Under the pieces are notes generated by a model. That model had not been told where the DNA came from, ran no database searches, and was given only the letters and a program-made list of their open reading frames with translations. Positions 46,095 to 54,915 of a DNA stretch of 64,000 nucleotides are shown in pieces. The translations under genes were made by a program, and so were the position numbers. Location: NCBI GenBank assembly GCA_030425505.1, contig JAUIAB010000008.1, forward strand, positions 1 to 64,000. The letters are read 5' to 3'. How positions within the stretch are numbered: position 1 is the stretch's first letter; every line of letters begins with the position of its first letter. The stretch comes from Bacteroidia bacterium. GTDB lineage: Bacteria; Bacteroidota; Bacteroidia; Cytophagales; Flammeovirgaceae.

Positions 46095-47153
46095 ATGATT
46101 AACTTTTTTCCTGGACCCTCAAAGGTATATCCACAATTAAAGGAGTATTTGGCAGAAGCTTATGAATTGGAAGTTCTGAGCTACCACCATAGAAGTGATG
46201 CTTTTATGAATCTGTCAAAAAGTACGATGGATCTTTTGAGAAAGAAACTTGATGTTCCTAAATCATATTCTATCTTTTTCACTTCATCCGCTACGGAAGG
46301 CTGGGAAATTTTATCGCAATCTTTTTTAGACCAGAGCAGTCTTCATCTTTTTTCTGGCGCTTTTGGGGAAAAATGGTTTTCCTATAAAAAGAAGATCATG
46401 CCCAATGCCTTTGGCTATAAATCTCCTCTTCATAGACAAATTGGAGTCACTAAAATAGAGGCTTTTAAGCAAATGAATACTGTATGCATCACACAAAACG
46501 AAACCTCTAATGGCAGTCAGGTAAGCAATAGAACTATTCAAAAAGTTAAAAAGCAGTTTAGCTCTTCTCTTGTTTTTGTAGATGCTACTTCTTCTATGGC
46601 AGGAATTCATTTGGACTGGCTTAGTGCTGACGCATGGATAGCTTCTGTACAAAAATGCTTTGGTCTTCCCTCAGGTTTAGGGCTTTTGGTTTGCTCGCCA
46701 AAAGCTATTGAAAGAGCCTATCAACTGAATTTTAAATCGCATTATAATAGTTTAGTACTATTAGATGAGAAACGAAAGATTTATCAAACTACTTATACAC
46801 CAAATACTCTTGGTATTTTCTTACTAAACAAGGTTTTGAATAATGTAAAGCATATTAAAGAAACGGATAGAAAAATAAAAGATAGAGCCTCAAAGTTGTA
46901 TTCTTTCTTAATTAAAAATAAATACGAATTATTGATTCCTTATGATAGGTTGCGATCAAAGACAGTAATTGCTATAAAAGATAAACCTGAAGCAATCAAA
47001 AAAATAAAATCTACTGCCCTGAAAGAAAATATTAAACTTGGAGATGGTTATGGATTATGGAAGGAATCTACATTTAGAATTGCCAACTTTCCTGCTATTA
47101 CTGATGAAGAAATGGATACTTTAATATCTTTTTTGAAAGAATATAGGCGATAG
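46095..47153 (+). CDS. Class V aminotransferase, SerC-like (phosphoserine aminotransferase family)
   Basis: This 352-residue PLP enzyme begins INFFPGPSKVYP, the usual start of phosphoserine aminotransferases and their relatives, and has FTSSATEGWEILSQ, VFVDATSSMAGIHLDW and the PLP-lysine region WIASVQKCFGLPSGLGLLV. It is most like SerC-type enzymes (3-phosphohydroxypyruvate to phosphoserine) or alanine-glyoxylate aminotransferases. No serA is adjacent, so I leave the substrate open. Its start is 34 bases from the divergent toxin gene. Confidence 0.85.
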   Translation: MINFFPGPSKVYPQLKEYLAEAYELEVLSYHHRSDAFMNLSKSTMDLLRKKLDVPKSYSIFFTSSATEGWEILSQSFLDQSSLHLFSGAFGEKWFSYKKKIMPNAFGYKSPLHRQIGVTKIEAFKQMNTVCITQNETSNGSQVSNRTIQKVKKQFSSSLVFVDATSSMAGIHLDWLSADAWIASVQKCFGLPSGLGLLVCSPKAIERAYQLNFKSHYNSLVLLDEKRKIYQTTYTPNTLGIFLLNKVLNNVKHIKETDRKIKDRASKLYSFLIKNKYELLIPYDRLRSKTVIAIKDKPEAIKKIKSTALKENIKLGDGYGLWKESTFRIANFPAITDEEMDTLISFLKEYRR

Positions 47154-47160
47154 TTTTGAC

Positions 47161-48291
47161 TTACTGTGCCTGAAAAGGTGTAGGCGAAAAGCAAAGGATA
47201 AAAACGATTAAAGCTAGTACTCCTACCAATTTTCGTTTTGTATCTAGCTTGGTGTTTATTGTAGCTGGAGGATGAAATATCCCAATAAATCTACCTATTA
47301 TGAATGCAAAGGCTAGCCACCCAGTAAAACCTTGCACATTTTTAAAATTGTAATAGGTGAAATACTGTATAGTTACTATAATCAGTGATAACAACAGTGG
47401 CTTAAGCTTATTTTGAAACGACTTTTCTAATAAGAAAAAGATAAAGATTAGATATATAATACTTGGTATTCCAAAACTGGAAACACTTTCATAGTCTTGA
47501 AATACACCTAATCCCCCAAAGTAAAGTAATAATAAATAAAAGCTTAAGGCAACATATTTATGCACTTTTTCTCCCAATAAAGCGTAGGTTATATGCCCTC
47601 CATCTAATTGCCCAATTGGAAGTAAGTTTAGTGCTGTAAAGAAACATGCTAGAAAAGTAGCCAATAGCAAAGGGTAATGAAAAATTTCATGGCTATTTGG
47701 AATCAAGGAGGGGTCGCTTACAAACCATTCTTTTGCCAATTCAAAAAACAGGTTTGTTCCCATTGTAAAGTTTAAACCATCAGGTATATCACTATACACA
47801 TGCTCTGCATAATTTTTTCCATATTGTGCATATTCTGGATGAATGCTAAAAATGTATTCAACAGGGGGGAGTGTAGTAAAGGCAACCATCAGAATAGGTA
47901 TAATTAATAAGAATCCCCCCAAAGGCCCTGAAACTCCTACATCAAAGTATTCTTTTCGTGTTTCTATTTTGTCCTTTATCCTAATAAAAGCTCCAAATGT
48001 TCCTATACTAGGAATTAGACCAAATAACCAAAATGGAATGTACTTAGGTAAACTTACTTTGAGTTTATGGTATTTTGCTGTAAAGTAATGACTAAACTCA
48101 TGCGCACTTAGTATTGCTAAAAAGGCGACAGAAAAAGTTAAGCCTCTCAGTATTTCTTTAAAGGTTAGACTTTCAGAATAAATAGTTTTTAAAGAAGTCC
48201 ATTCTACACCTGCAAACGTTGTAGTTAAAAAAGTTAACAGGAACAGAAATAAGTACTGGTACTGAGCTTTAAGTTTTTGGAAAGTATTCAT
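47161..48291 (-). CDS. Site-2 protease family (M50) membrane metalloprotease
   Basis: This 376-residue polytopic protein has about eight to ten membrane segments. The zinc motif is LSAHEFSHYF (HExxH), and the third ligand lies in LLPIGQLDGGHITYALLG (LDGGH). A KYHKLKVSLPKYIPFWLFG segment follows the first motif. It resembles the S2P/FtsH-independent intramembrane proteases of the M50B group, which cut anti-sigma factors or signal peptides. The ATG lies seven bases after the ribosomal operon terminator, so expression must come from read-through or a promoter that overlaps the hairpin. Confidence 0.88.
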   Translation of the reverse strand: MNTFQKLKAQYQYLFLFLLTFLTTTFAGVEWTSLKTIYSESLTFKEILRGLTFSVAFLAILSAHEFSHYFTAKYHKLKVSLPKYIPFWLFGLIPSIGTFGAFIRIKDKIETRKEYFDVGVSGPLGGFLLIIPILMVAFTTLPPVEYIFSIHPEYAQYGKNYAEHVYSDIPDGLNFTMGTNLFFELAKEWFVSDPSLIPNSHEIFHYPLLLATFLACFFTALNLLPIGQLDGGHITYALLGEKVHKYVALSFYLLLLYFGGLGVFQDYESVSSFGIPSIIYLIFIFFLLEKSFQNKLKPLLLSLIIVTIQYFTYYNFKNVQGFTGWLAFAFIIGRFIGIFHPPATINTKLDTKRKLVGVLALIVFILCFSPTPFQAQ

Positions 48292-48297
48292 TTATCA

Positions 48298-48340
48298 ATA
48301 AAAAAACCTTGAATATCATTGAATGATGTTCCAAGGTTTT
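48298..48340 (-). terminator. Terminator of the secE-nusG-rplKAJL operon
   Basis: On the minus strand the arms AAAACCTTG and CAAGGTTTT, with an inner ATCATT/AATGAT pairing, are followed by a run of seven T. It lies between rplL and the S2P-type protease gene, whose start is seven bases further on. Confidence 0.85.
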
Positions 48341-48365
48341 AATATACGTATAAAATACGGAAATA

Positions 48366-48749
48366 CTACTTTAACTCTACTTCAGCACCAAGCTCTTCTA
48401 GAGTCTTTTTGATGTTCTCAGCTTCGTCTTTTGGCACTCCAGTTTTTAAAGTAGCTGGAGCTCCATCAGCCATAGCTTTAGCTTCTGTTAACCCAAGACC
48501 TAGTAGTGACTTAAGTTCTTTTACAACTTTAAGTTTTGCACCTCCAGCTGCTTTAAGTACTACTTCAAAATCTGTTTTTTCCTCAGCTGCATCACCACCA
48601 TCTCCTCCAGCTGGCCCCGCCATCATTACTGGCGCTGCTGCTGCAGCAGGCTCTATATTATACTCATCCTTAAGTATTGTTGCCAACTCATTTACGTCTT
48701 TCACAGAAAGGTTTACTAAATCTTCTGCTAACTTTTTTAAATCTGCCAT
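48366..48749 (-). CDS. rplL: Ribosomal protein L7/L12
   Basis: This 127-residue stalk protein of the large subunit binds elongation factors and dimerises on L10. It has an N-terminal helical dimerisation part (about 1-35), the Ala/Gly-rich hinge ([23 protein letters not shown]) and the C-terminal factor-binding domain ([41 protein letters not shown]). It is the last gene before a strong terminator. rpoB does not follow it in this window. Confidence 0.98.
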   Translation of the reverse strand: MADLKKLAEDLVNLSVKDVNELATILKDEYNIEPAAAAAPVMMAGPAGGDGGDAAEEKTDFEVVLKAAGGAKLKVVKELKSLLGLGLTEAKAMADGAPATLKTGVPKDEAENIKKTLEELGAEVELK

Positions 48750-48836
48750 TTTTCTTTTTTTGGTTTTGTTTTACTTCTATTTCAAATTAAAAAGGAAGCG
48801 TGCATTTAAAATGCGTTTGTAACAATTTATATATAT

Positions 48837-49373
48837 TTAATTTTCTCTTTCACTAAGTGTTTTTACTAAACCTGCTATTGTATCTCCACCGCTTTTAAGA
48901 GATGAGATAACATTTTTCATAGGCGACTGTAATAGGCTTATTACTTCACCTACTAGCTCTTGCTTAGATTTCAGATTACTAAGTGCTTCTAAATTTTCTT
49001 CTCCAATAAATACATCTCCATCAATTGAAGCTCCTTTAAAAAAGGGCTTAGCATCTTTTCCATGCTTCTTTCTATGCTCTTTTATTACTTTAGCTGGTAA
49101 GTTCCCTGCCTCAGAGGTAAACATAATACCAGAAAAACCTTTAAGAACGTTATCTGAGAAGCTTGTATAGTCGTTATCTAAACTTTCTAATGCTTTTTTT
49201 ATGAGTGTGTTTTTTACTACCTGGTACTCTATACCTTTTTTAAAGCATATTCTTCTAAAATCGTTTGTTTCAGCAACACTCATTCCTGAGCCATCTGCTA
49301 CATAAAAGAAGTCGTTATTTTGAAACTTCTGACTTAGATTATCTACGAGTTCTTTTTTTTCTTCTTTAGTCAT
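48837..49373 (-). CDS. rplJ: Ribosomal protein L10
   Basis: This 178-residue protein forms the base of the L7/L12 stalk. It has the N-terminal rRNA-binding domain (KKELVDNLSQKFQNNDFFYVADGSGMSVAETNDFRRICFKKGIEYQVVKNTLIKKAL) and a C-terminal helix that carries L7/L12 dimers (KNVISSLKSGGDTIAGLVKTLSE). The gap to rplL is 87 bases, large for this operon, and may hold a site for extra rplL expression. L10-L12 complexes commonly repress their own messenger. I did not identify that site. Confidence 0.97.
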   Translation of the reverse strand: MTKEEKKELVDNLSQKFQNNDFFYVADGSGMSVAETNDFRRICFKKGIEYQVVKNTLIKKALESLDNDYTSFSDNVLKGFSGIMFTSEAGNLPAKVIKEHRKKHGKDAKPFFKGASIDGDVFIGEENLEALSNLKSKQELVGEVISLLQSPMKNVISSLKSGGDTIAGLVKTLSEREN

Positions 49374-49393
49374 TTCCCTAATTCCTTAATATG

Positions 49394-50092
49394 TTAAATT
49401 CCAGCAATAGAAGATTTATCCAATTTTATACCTGGACTCATCGTACTAGATATAGTTATACTTTGTAAATATGTTCCTTTAGCTGAAGATGGTTTTAGCT
49501 TTGATATTGTTTGTACAAGTTCAGCTACGTTATCTTTTATCTGCTCAGGAGTGAAGGATACTCTTGCTACACCTGCGTGTATTATTCCAAATTTGTCTAC
49601 TTTGAAATCTATTTTACCAGCTTTTACTTCTTTTACAGCTTTTGCTACATCTGGAGTAACTGTACCCGCTTTTGGGTTTGGCATTAACCCTCTAGGTCCA
49701 AGAACTCTACCCAGCTTACCTACTTTAGCCATTACCGCAGGCATTGTAATGATAACATCGATATCTGTCCATCCTCCCTCTATCTTTTTCACATATTCAT
49801 CTAAACCAACGTGATCTGCCCCTGCTGCCTTTGCTTCTTCTTCTTTATCTGGAGTACACAATACTAAAACTCTTACTTCTTTTCCTGTACCATGTGGCAG
49901 GGCAACAACCCCTCTCACCATTTGATCTGCTTTTCGAGGATCAACCCCTAATTTTATATCTAAATCTACAGAAGCATCAAATTTAGCATAGTTGGTTTCC
50001 TTAACTAGCTTACTGGCTTCATCTAAAGTATATTCTTTATTAATATCTACTTTTTCTAATGCAGCTTTTTGATTTTTTGTTAGCTTTCCCAT
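49394..50092 (-). CDS. rplA: Ribosomal protein L1
   Basis: This 232-residue protein binds 23S rRNA at the L1 stalk and aids release of deacylated tRNA. The L1 signature appears as [35 protein letters not shown], with [30 protein letters not shown] earlier. It also can repress the rplK-rplA messenger in other bacteria. It lies 40 bases after rplK and 20 bases before rplJ. Confidence 0.98.
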   Translation of the reverse strand: MGKLTKNQKAALEKVDINKEYTLDEASKLVKETNYAKFDASVDLDIKLGVDPRKADQMVRGVVALPHGTGKEVRVLVLCTPDKEEEAKAAGADHVGLDEYVKKIEGGWTDIDVIITMPAVMAKVGKLGRVLGPRGLMPNPKAGTVTPDVAKAVKEVKAGKIDFKVDKFGIIHAGVARVSFTPEQIKDNVAELVQTISKLKPSSAKGTYLQSITISSTMSPGIKLDKSSIAGI

Positions 50093-50132
50093 TTTAAAAT
50101 CTTCTTAAATAATCTTAACCTAATGCCTGTTT

Positions 50133-50579
50133 TTATTCACCATCCCAAGGGGCTTTGCCCTCAACAGTAAGCCCCATACTTCTAGCTGTACCTGCAACCA
50201 TTTTCATAGCAGACTCTATTTTAAATGCATTCAAGTCTGGCATTTTTGTCTCAGCTATTTCTTTCACCTGATCCCAAGTTACGCTACCTACTTTCTTTCT
50301 ATTAGGCTCTGGAGATCCATTTTTAACTTTAGCTGCATCTTTTAGAAGAACTGCTGCTGGAGGAGTTTTAATTACAAACTCAAACGATTTATCACTATAA
50401 ATAGTAATTAATACTGGCAGTAATGTTCCCGCTTTGTCCTGTGTTCTTGCATTAAACTGCTTACAGAACTCCATGATATTAAGACCTTTACTACCTAATG
50501 CAGGTCCAACTGGTGGAGAAGGGTTTGCTGCTCCCCCCTTGATTTGCAATTTTAAATAACCTTGTATTTCTTTAGCCAT
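50133..50579 (-). CDS. rplK: Ribosomal protein L11
   Basis: This 148-residue protein of the GTPase-associated centre begins [34 protein letters not shown], the conserved L11 N-terminal domain that contacts EF-G and thiostrepton. The C-terminal RNA-binding domain ends with [16 protein letters not shown]. It is 21 bases after nusG in the same operon. Confidence 0.98.
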   Translation of the reverse strand: MAKEIQGYLKLQIKGGAANPSPPVGPALGSKGLNIMEFCKQFNARTQDKAGTLLPVLITIYSDKSFEFVIKTPPAAVLLKDAAKVKNGSPEPNRKKVGSVTWDQVKEIAETKMPDLNAFKIESAMKMVAGTARSMGLTVEGKAPWDGE

Positions 50580-50600
50580 TTTAGCTTATAATTATATTAT

Positions 50601-51173
50601 CTAACTTATTTTTTCAACCTGGACAAAGCTAAGCTCTACAGGTGCATTTCTACCAAATATTTTTACAACTACGTTTAGTTTTTTCTTCTCTTCAAACACT
50701 TCTTCTATAATTCCATCAAACCCGCTAAACGGTCCATCTATTACTTTCACAGACTCGCCTTCTGAGAAGGTCGCATTCATTTTGATTTCATGCTCATCTG
50801 TATCTCCAACCTTGCCTAGTATTCTATTCACTTCCGACTCCCTCATTGGCTTTGGTATTGCCGCTGCATCGTTTTTCTCTACGTTCAAAAAGCCAATTAC
50901 CCCAGGTATTTTATTTACAAAGTGTATTGTTTCAACATTGGTTAGATCAGCATTTATCATCACGTAACCTGGGAAAAAGTTCCTCTCTACAGCTATCTTT
51001 TTTTGCTTTCCATCACGCATTTTTCTCAACTGATACACTTTTTCAGTTGGAGTCAGCACTTCAGGAATCTGATCTTCCATCTTGTTTTTTGATATCTCTT
51101 TTTCAAGGTATGTCTTCACCTTCTTCTCCTGCCCACTAACGACCCTGATTACATACCAATTGAGATTATCCAT
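50601..51173 (-). CDS. nusG: Transcription termination/antitermination factor NusG
   Basis: The ATG at 51173 (MDNLNWYVIRVVSGQEKK) gives 190 residues and fits the family; a GTG eight codons upstream is rejected. The NGN domain (about 1-115, ending PGYVMINADL and PGVIGFLN) binds the RNA polymerase clamp. The KOW domain (about 140-190, SVKVIDGPFSGFDGIIEEVFEEKKKLNVVVKIFGRNAPVELSF) recruits Rho or S10. It lies next to secE, as in most bacteria. Confidence 0.97.
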   Translation of the reverse strand: MDNLNWYVIRVVSGQEKKVKTYLEKEISKNKMEDQIPEVLTPTEKVYQLRKMRDGKQKKIAVERNFFPGYVMINADLTNVETIHFVNKIPGVIGFLNVEKNDAAAIPKPMRESEVNRILGKVGDTDEHEIKMNATFSEGESVKVIDGPFSGFDGIIEEVFEEKKKLNVVVKIFGRNAPVELSFVQVEKIS

Positions 51174-51197
51174 TTTTTTAGTTATTAAACTTTCCAC

Positions 51198-51392
51198 TTA
51201 AAAAAGTTTATATATAGCATCCATCATGTTTCTAAATGCCAAGTCAAAAACACCCAATACTGCTGAGAAAATGACAGAAGCTATTATTACTAGCACCGCA
51301 CTCTCCTGAATAGATGAGTATGAAGGCCAAGTGACATGCTCAACCATTTCTGTATATGAGTTTTTTATGAATGCTCCTATTTTTTTAAACAT
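51198..51392 (-). CDS. secE: Preprotein translocase subunit SecE
   Basis: The ATG at 51392 (MFKKIGAFIKNSY) gives 64 residues with one membrane helix (about 32-54), the short single-helix SecE form. The amphipathic SYTEMVEHVTWPSYSSIQES stretch before the helix is the conserved SecY-clamping region. A start 15 codons upstream would run into the tRNA gene and is rejected. It is placed between tRNA-Trp and nusG. Confidence 0.93.
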   Translation of the reverse strand: MFKKIGAFIKNSYTEMVEHVTWPSYSSIQESAVLVIIASVIFSAVLGVFDLAFRNMMDAIYKLF

Positions 51393-51406
51393 CTTACCAA
51401 TTTTAG

Positions 51407-51479
51407 CACGGGTGGAGAGACTCGAACTCCCAGCCAACGGTTTTGGAGACCGCTACTCTACCAATTGAGCTACACCCGT
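51407..51479 (-). tRNA. trnW: tRNA-Trp (anticodon CCA)
   Basis: A 73-base cloverleaf was found. The acceptor ACGGGTG pairs with CACCCGT and the discriminator is G. The D arm is GCTC...GAGT, the anticodon loop CTCCAAA contains CCA, and the T arm GGGAG...CTCTC encloses TTCGAGT. The gene carries no CCA tail. It begins 14 bases upstream of the secE ATG and is probably processed from the same transcript. Confidence 0.96.
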
Positions 51480-51497
51480 TTTTTACGAAAACGGATG

Positions 51498-51528
51498 CAA
51501 ATTTATGATTTTAATTATAGAATTCAAA
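51498..51528 (-). promoter_or_regulatory. Consensus Bacteroidota promoter of the tRNA-Trp/secE/nusG/rpl operon
   Basis: On the minus strand TTTG (51528-51525) and TAAATTTG (51505-51498) are separated by exactly 19 bases, an exact match to TTTG-N19-TAnnTTTG. The expected start is about 51490, roughly ten bases before the tRNA. No other promoter of this quality was noticed. Confidence 0.85.
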
Positions 51529-51630
51529 TGATAATAAATGTTTTATTTTCAACTCGATGCGTAATTATTTTTCAAAGGGTTTAAAGCGCTCTTCATTCGT
51601 TTAATTTAACCCTATGTTTTTGATCATTAC

Positions 51631-51793
51631 ATTAAACCCGTTAGGTTTTTAAAATCTAACGGGTTTAATACTATAAGAGCCTTTCATTACTCCTCCATCT
51701 TATAATCTGGATGACCTTTTTGCCAAAGACCGAAAAGATCTGTAGGGTTGGTTCTGGCTTTGTCACCCGGGATGAGCCTTGCGAAAGGATGCC
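51631..51793 (-). repeat. Composite dispersed repeat, copy 2
   Basis: Read on the minus strand, 51793-51722 aligns along its length with 28465-28533 of copy 1. It shares ATCCCGG, CAAAGC, CCTACA/CCCACA and TTCGGTCTTTGGC-like blocks and the internal CAAAG/CTTTG pairing. About 50 bases further on is a palindrome with 19-base arms (51669-51651 and 51649-51631) and one mismatch, with a core AAACCCGTTAGGT related to AAACCTGTTAGGT of copy 1. It fills much of the 348-base gap between tRNA-Trp and recG. No gene is seen there. Confidence 0.65.
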
Positions 51794-51827
51794 TTAGTTT
51801 TATTATTTTGTCTAATCAGTTTTTTCC

Positions 51828-53924
51828 TCAACTCACTCTTGCCCATTGAGCTTTAGCACTATACATTTTTTTTAGTTTTTCCTTAAGGTTTTTATTGTCT
51901 TTAGTCTCCAATTTAGGGTCTTCTTGGATTATTTTTATGGAAGCTTTTCTGGCTGCTTTAAGTATTTTCTCGTCTTTGCTTATGTTGGCTATTTTGAAAT
52001 CTAATATTCCGCTCTGCTGCGTTCCTCCAATATCTCCTGGCCCTCTCAGCTCTAAATCTTTTTCTGCTATTACAAAGCCATCGTTTGTTTTTACCATGGT
52101 CATGAGCCTTTGTCTGGCATTTTTTGAAATTTCGCTTTTGCTCATAAGGATGCAATAGGACTGGTGTTCTCCCCTACCCACTCTTCCCCTAAGCTGGTGC
52201 AGTTGTGATAAACCAAATTTTTCTGCATCTTCTATGACTATTGTAGTGGCGTTTGGTACATCTATTCCCACTTCTATGACTGTTGTAGCTACCAGTATTT
52301 TTGTTTTTTTGTTTTTAAACTGGTTCATCTCATAGTCTTTGTCCTGCGGCTTCATTTTTCCATGGATTATGCCGATTGGAATTTTGGGGAATGCTCTTTG
52401 TATGCTTTCGTACCCTTCCATTACGTTTTTATAGTCTAATTTCTCTGATTCTTCTACTAGCGGATAGATGATGTATGCCTGTCTACCTATTTTTATTTGC
52501 TCTGATATAAAGCCAAAAAGCCTTAGTCTTTTGCTCTCATCCCACAAGGCTGTTTTTATCTCTTTTCTTCCTTTGGGCATTTCATCTATTACAGATACGT
52601 CGAGGTCTCCATATAAGGTCATTGCCAGGGTTCTGGGTATTGGGGTAGCAGTCATAACCAAGACGTGAGGGAAAAAATTATCGGAGGTTTTATTCCAAAG
52701 CTTTGCTCTTTGTGCAACTCCAAATCTATGCTGTTCATCTATGACTGCCAACCCAAGGTTTTTGAACTGTACAATCTCTTCTATTAGAGCGTGTGTACCT
52801 ACCATTATATCTATTTCTCCATCTACTAATTGCTGGTGAATTTCTGTTCTCTTTTTTTTAGTAGTTGAGCCTGTAAGTATTTCTATTTGAATATTTAATG
52901 CCCTTGCAAATTTTGCTAAACCCTGAAAGTGCTGCTCTGCTAAAACTTCGGTCGGAGCCATTATACATGTTTGATATCCGTTACTAATTGCTATTAGCAT
53001 GGAAACAAATGCTACGAGCGTTTTACCACTTCCTACATCTCCCTGCAAAAGTCTATTCATTTGATTCCCATAGTTGAGATCAGAGAATATTTCTTTTATT
53101 ACTCTTTTTTGAGCATTGGTAAGGTCAAATGGCAATACTTTCTTGTAGAAGTCATGGACTATCTGCGTTTTTGGAAGTAATATTCCTTTATGCTTAGAAA
53201 GTCGCAACCTCTTAATTTTCATCAGGTATAGCTGTACATATAGAAGTTCTTCAAACTTGAGTCGAACCTCAGCTTTTTTCATTTCTTGCTCACCTTCCGG
53301 AAAATGGATGTCTCGTAAAGCCTGATTTATTGATTGTAAATTATATTCTGAAATAAGCCATTTTGGTAAGGCTTCTTTGAAGTTGCCTGCTACCTCAGCT
53401 AACAATGTTTGGATAAGTTTCGATATTCCTTTACTATCTAATCTCGCATTTCGGAGTTTATCCGTAGTATAATATACTGGGTTGAAGTTGCTTCTAGTTT
53501 CTTGTTGGTCTTTTTCTTGTATTATTTCTGGGTGAGATATGGAGAGTCCATATTTACTGAAGGTAGGACGACCAAAGAAAATGTATGTTCCTCCTAATGA
53601 GAGTTGTTGCGAAAACCAGCTGATGTTTTTGAACCATTTTAACTCTACAGATCCAGTTTCATCTCTTACTAAAACGTTAAGCCACTTTTTTCTTGCATAT
53701 CCTTTTGGTTCTATTTTTACTACTTCGGCTTTGATCTGGTAGTTGATACTAGCTGAGCTGATTTCTCTAATTTTGTGGATTTTAGATCTATCTTCATACC
53801 TAAATGGGAAATGATATAATAAGTCCTCGTAGGTGTGTATTTCAAGCTCCTTATTTAGCAACTCCGCCCTCTTAGGTCCTACTCCTTTTAGATAAGTTAT
53901 TTCCTTGCTCAGAAGGTCATCCAC
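51828..53924 (-). CDS. recG: ATP-dependent DNA helicase RecG
   Basis: This 698-residue protein starts at GTG. It has the wedge/OB domain (about 1-250, with TYLKGVGPKRAELLNKE and LLYHFPFRYEDRS at the start) and the helicase core: NRLLQGDVGSGKTLVAF, APTEVLAEQHF, VIDEQHRFGVAQR, VMTATPIPRTLAM, VATTVIEVGIDVPNA and QLHQLRGRVGRG. The C-terminal GPGDIGGTQQSG is also a RecG hallmark. It rewinds stalled replication forks and processes recombination intermediates. Confidence 0.97.
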   Translation of the reverse strand: MDDLLSKEITYLKGVGPKRAELLNKELEIHTYEDLLYHFPFRYEDRSKIHKIREISSASINYQIKAEVVKIEPKGYARKKWLNVLVRDETGSVELKWFKNISWFSQQLSLGGTYIFFGRPTFSKYGLSISHPEIIQEKDQQETRSNFNPVYYTTDKLRNARLDSKGISKLIQTLLAEVAGNFKEALPKWLISEYNLQSINQALRDIHFPEGEQEMKKAEVRLKFEELLYVQLYLMKIKRLRLSKHKGILLPKTQIVHDFYKKVLPFDLTNAQKRVIKEIFSDLNYGNQMNRLLQGDVGSGKTLVAFVSMLIAISNGYQTCIMAPTEVLAEQHFQGLAKFARALNIQIEILTGSTTKKKRTEIHQQLVDGEIDIMVGTHALIEEIVQFKNLGLAVIDEQHRFGVAQRAKLWNKTSDNFFPHVLVMTATPIPRTLAMTLYGDLDVSVIDEMPKGRKEIKTALWDESKRLRLFGFISEQIKIGRQAYIIYPLVEESEKLDYKNVMEGYESIQRAFPKIPIGIIHGKMKPQDKDYEMNQFKNKKTKILVATTVIEVGIDVPNATTIVIEDAEKFGLSQLHQLRGRVGRGEHQSYCILMSKSEISKNARQRLMTMVKTNDGFVIAEKDLELRGPGDIGGTQQSGILDFKIANISKDEKILKAARKASIKIIQEDPKLETKDNKNLKEKLKKMYSAKAQWARVS

Positions 53925-54019
53925 TGTTTGTGCTTATTATTATTTGAACTACTTCGGTATAGATAAAAGAATATTTATTATACTGAAAATCAAAATTTTA
54001 TACTACTTTATTTAATATT

Positions 54020-54913
54020 TTATACTTCTACTAAGCTATCCGATTTCTTTATGTAATCCGCAACTTTTTCCATTAGCCACATTGGGGTAGATGTAGCACC
54101 ACTTATCCCTATTTTATCCTCTTTTCTAAACCAGTCAAGGTCAATATCATTTTCATCTTCTATAAAATAGGATCTATCATTGTGCTTTTCACAAACACTG
54201 TAGAGGGATTTTCCATTGGAGCTTTTTTTACCACTTACAAATATTATAACATCACATTCACCAGAAAAAGTAACCATTTGTGGCTCTCGATTAGAGACCT
54301 GCCTACAAATACTATCATTTGCATCTAACATCTCTTTTCCTTCTTCTCCGTTGTATTCTACTAGTCTTTTTTCAATTTTTTCTTTTAACTCGTAAAATCC
54401 TTTAGTGCTTTTAGTAGTCTGACTGTACAAGGTGATTGGCTTAGTATAATCTAATTTTTCTAAATCATCTTCTATCGTTACAACTATTGCTTCATTTTTT
54501 GTTTGTCCTAGTAGTCCTAAAACTTCGGCATGCCCCTGCTTTCCGTAAATCACCAATTGCCCGTTGCTGTTATTGGACTTATCGTATGAGTTTTTCACTC
54601 TATTTTGTAGCTTCAGTACTACAGGGCAGGATGCATCTATTAGTGTTATGTTATTCTTCAGTGCCAACTTATAGGTTTCAGGAGGTTCTCCATGTGCCCG
54701 TATAAGAACCTGGCAATTTTTTAGGTTCTTTAGATCTTCTCTTTCTATTATCTTTAACCCGAGGGAGGTAAGTCTTTTTACCTCTTTGTCATTATGAACT
54801 ATATCCCCTAAGCAATAGAGTTGGCTGGACTCTTTCATCGCTTCTTCTGCCATCTGAATAGCATACTCTACTCCAAAGCAATACCCTGCTTTAGAGTCTA
54901 TTACAACTTCCAT
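54020..54913 (-). CDS. ispH: 4-hydroxy-3-methylbut-2-enyl diphosphate reductase
   Basis: This 297-residue iron-sulfur enzyme performs the last step of the MEP isoprenoid pathway, giving IPP and DMAPP. The three conserved cysteines lie in GYCFGVEYAI (Cys12 region), DASCPVVLKLQ and NDSICRQVSNRE. Also visible are VLIRAHGEPPE and GKKSSNGKSLY. It follows cmk by two bases, so the two genes are co-transcribed, a pairing common in this phylum. Confidence 0.97.
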   Translation of the reverse strand: MEVVIDSKAGYCFGVEYAIQMAEEAMKESSQLYCLGDIVHNDKEVKRLTSLGLKIIEREDLKNLKNCQVLIRAHGEPPETYKLALKNNITLIDASCPVVLKLQNRVKNSYDKSNNSNGQLVIYGKQGHAEVLGLLGQTKNEAIVVTIEDDLEKLDYTKPITLYSQTTKSTKGFYELKEKIEKRLVEYNGEEGKEMLDANDSICRQVSNREPQMVTFSGECDVIIFVSGKKSSNGKSLYSVCEKHNDRSYFIEDENDIDLDWFRKEDKIGISGATSTPMWLMEKVADYIKKSDSLVEV

Positions 54914-54915
54914 TT

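Noticed and set aside
48409-48822. 137-codon plus-strand frame opposite rplL
   Set aside because: It lies across rplL in the opposite strand and its sequence is only the complement of the Ala-rich hinge and stalk gene.
51631-51669. Palindrome downstream of recG taken as its terminator
   Set aside because: There is no T-run on the recG strand after it, it is about 160 bases past the stop, and it belongs to the dispersed repeat.
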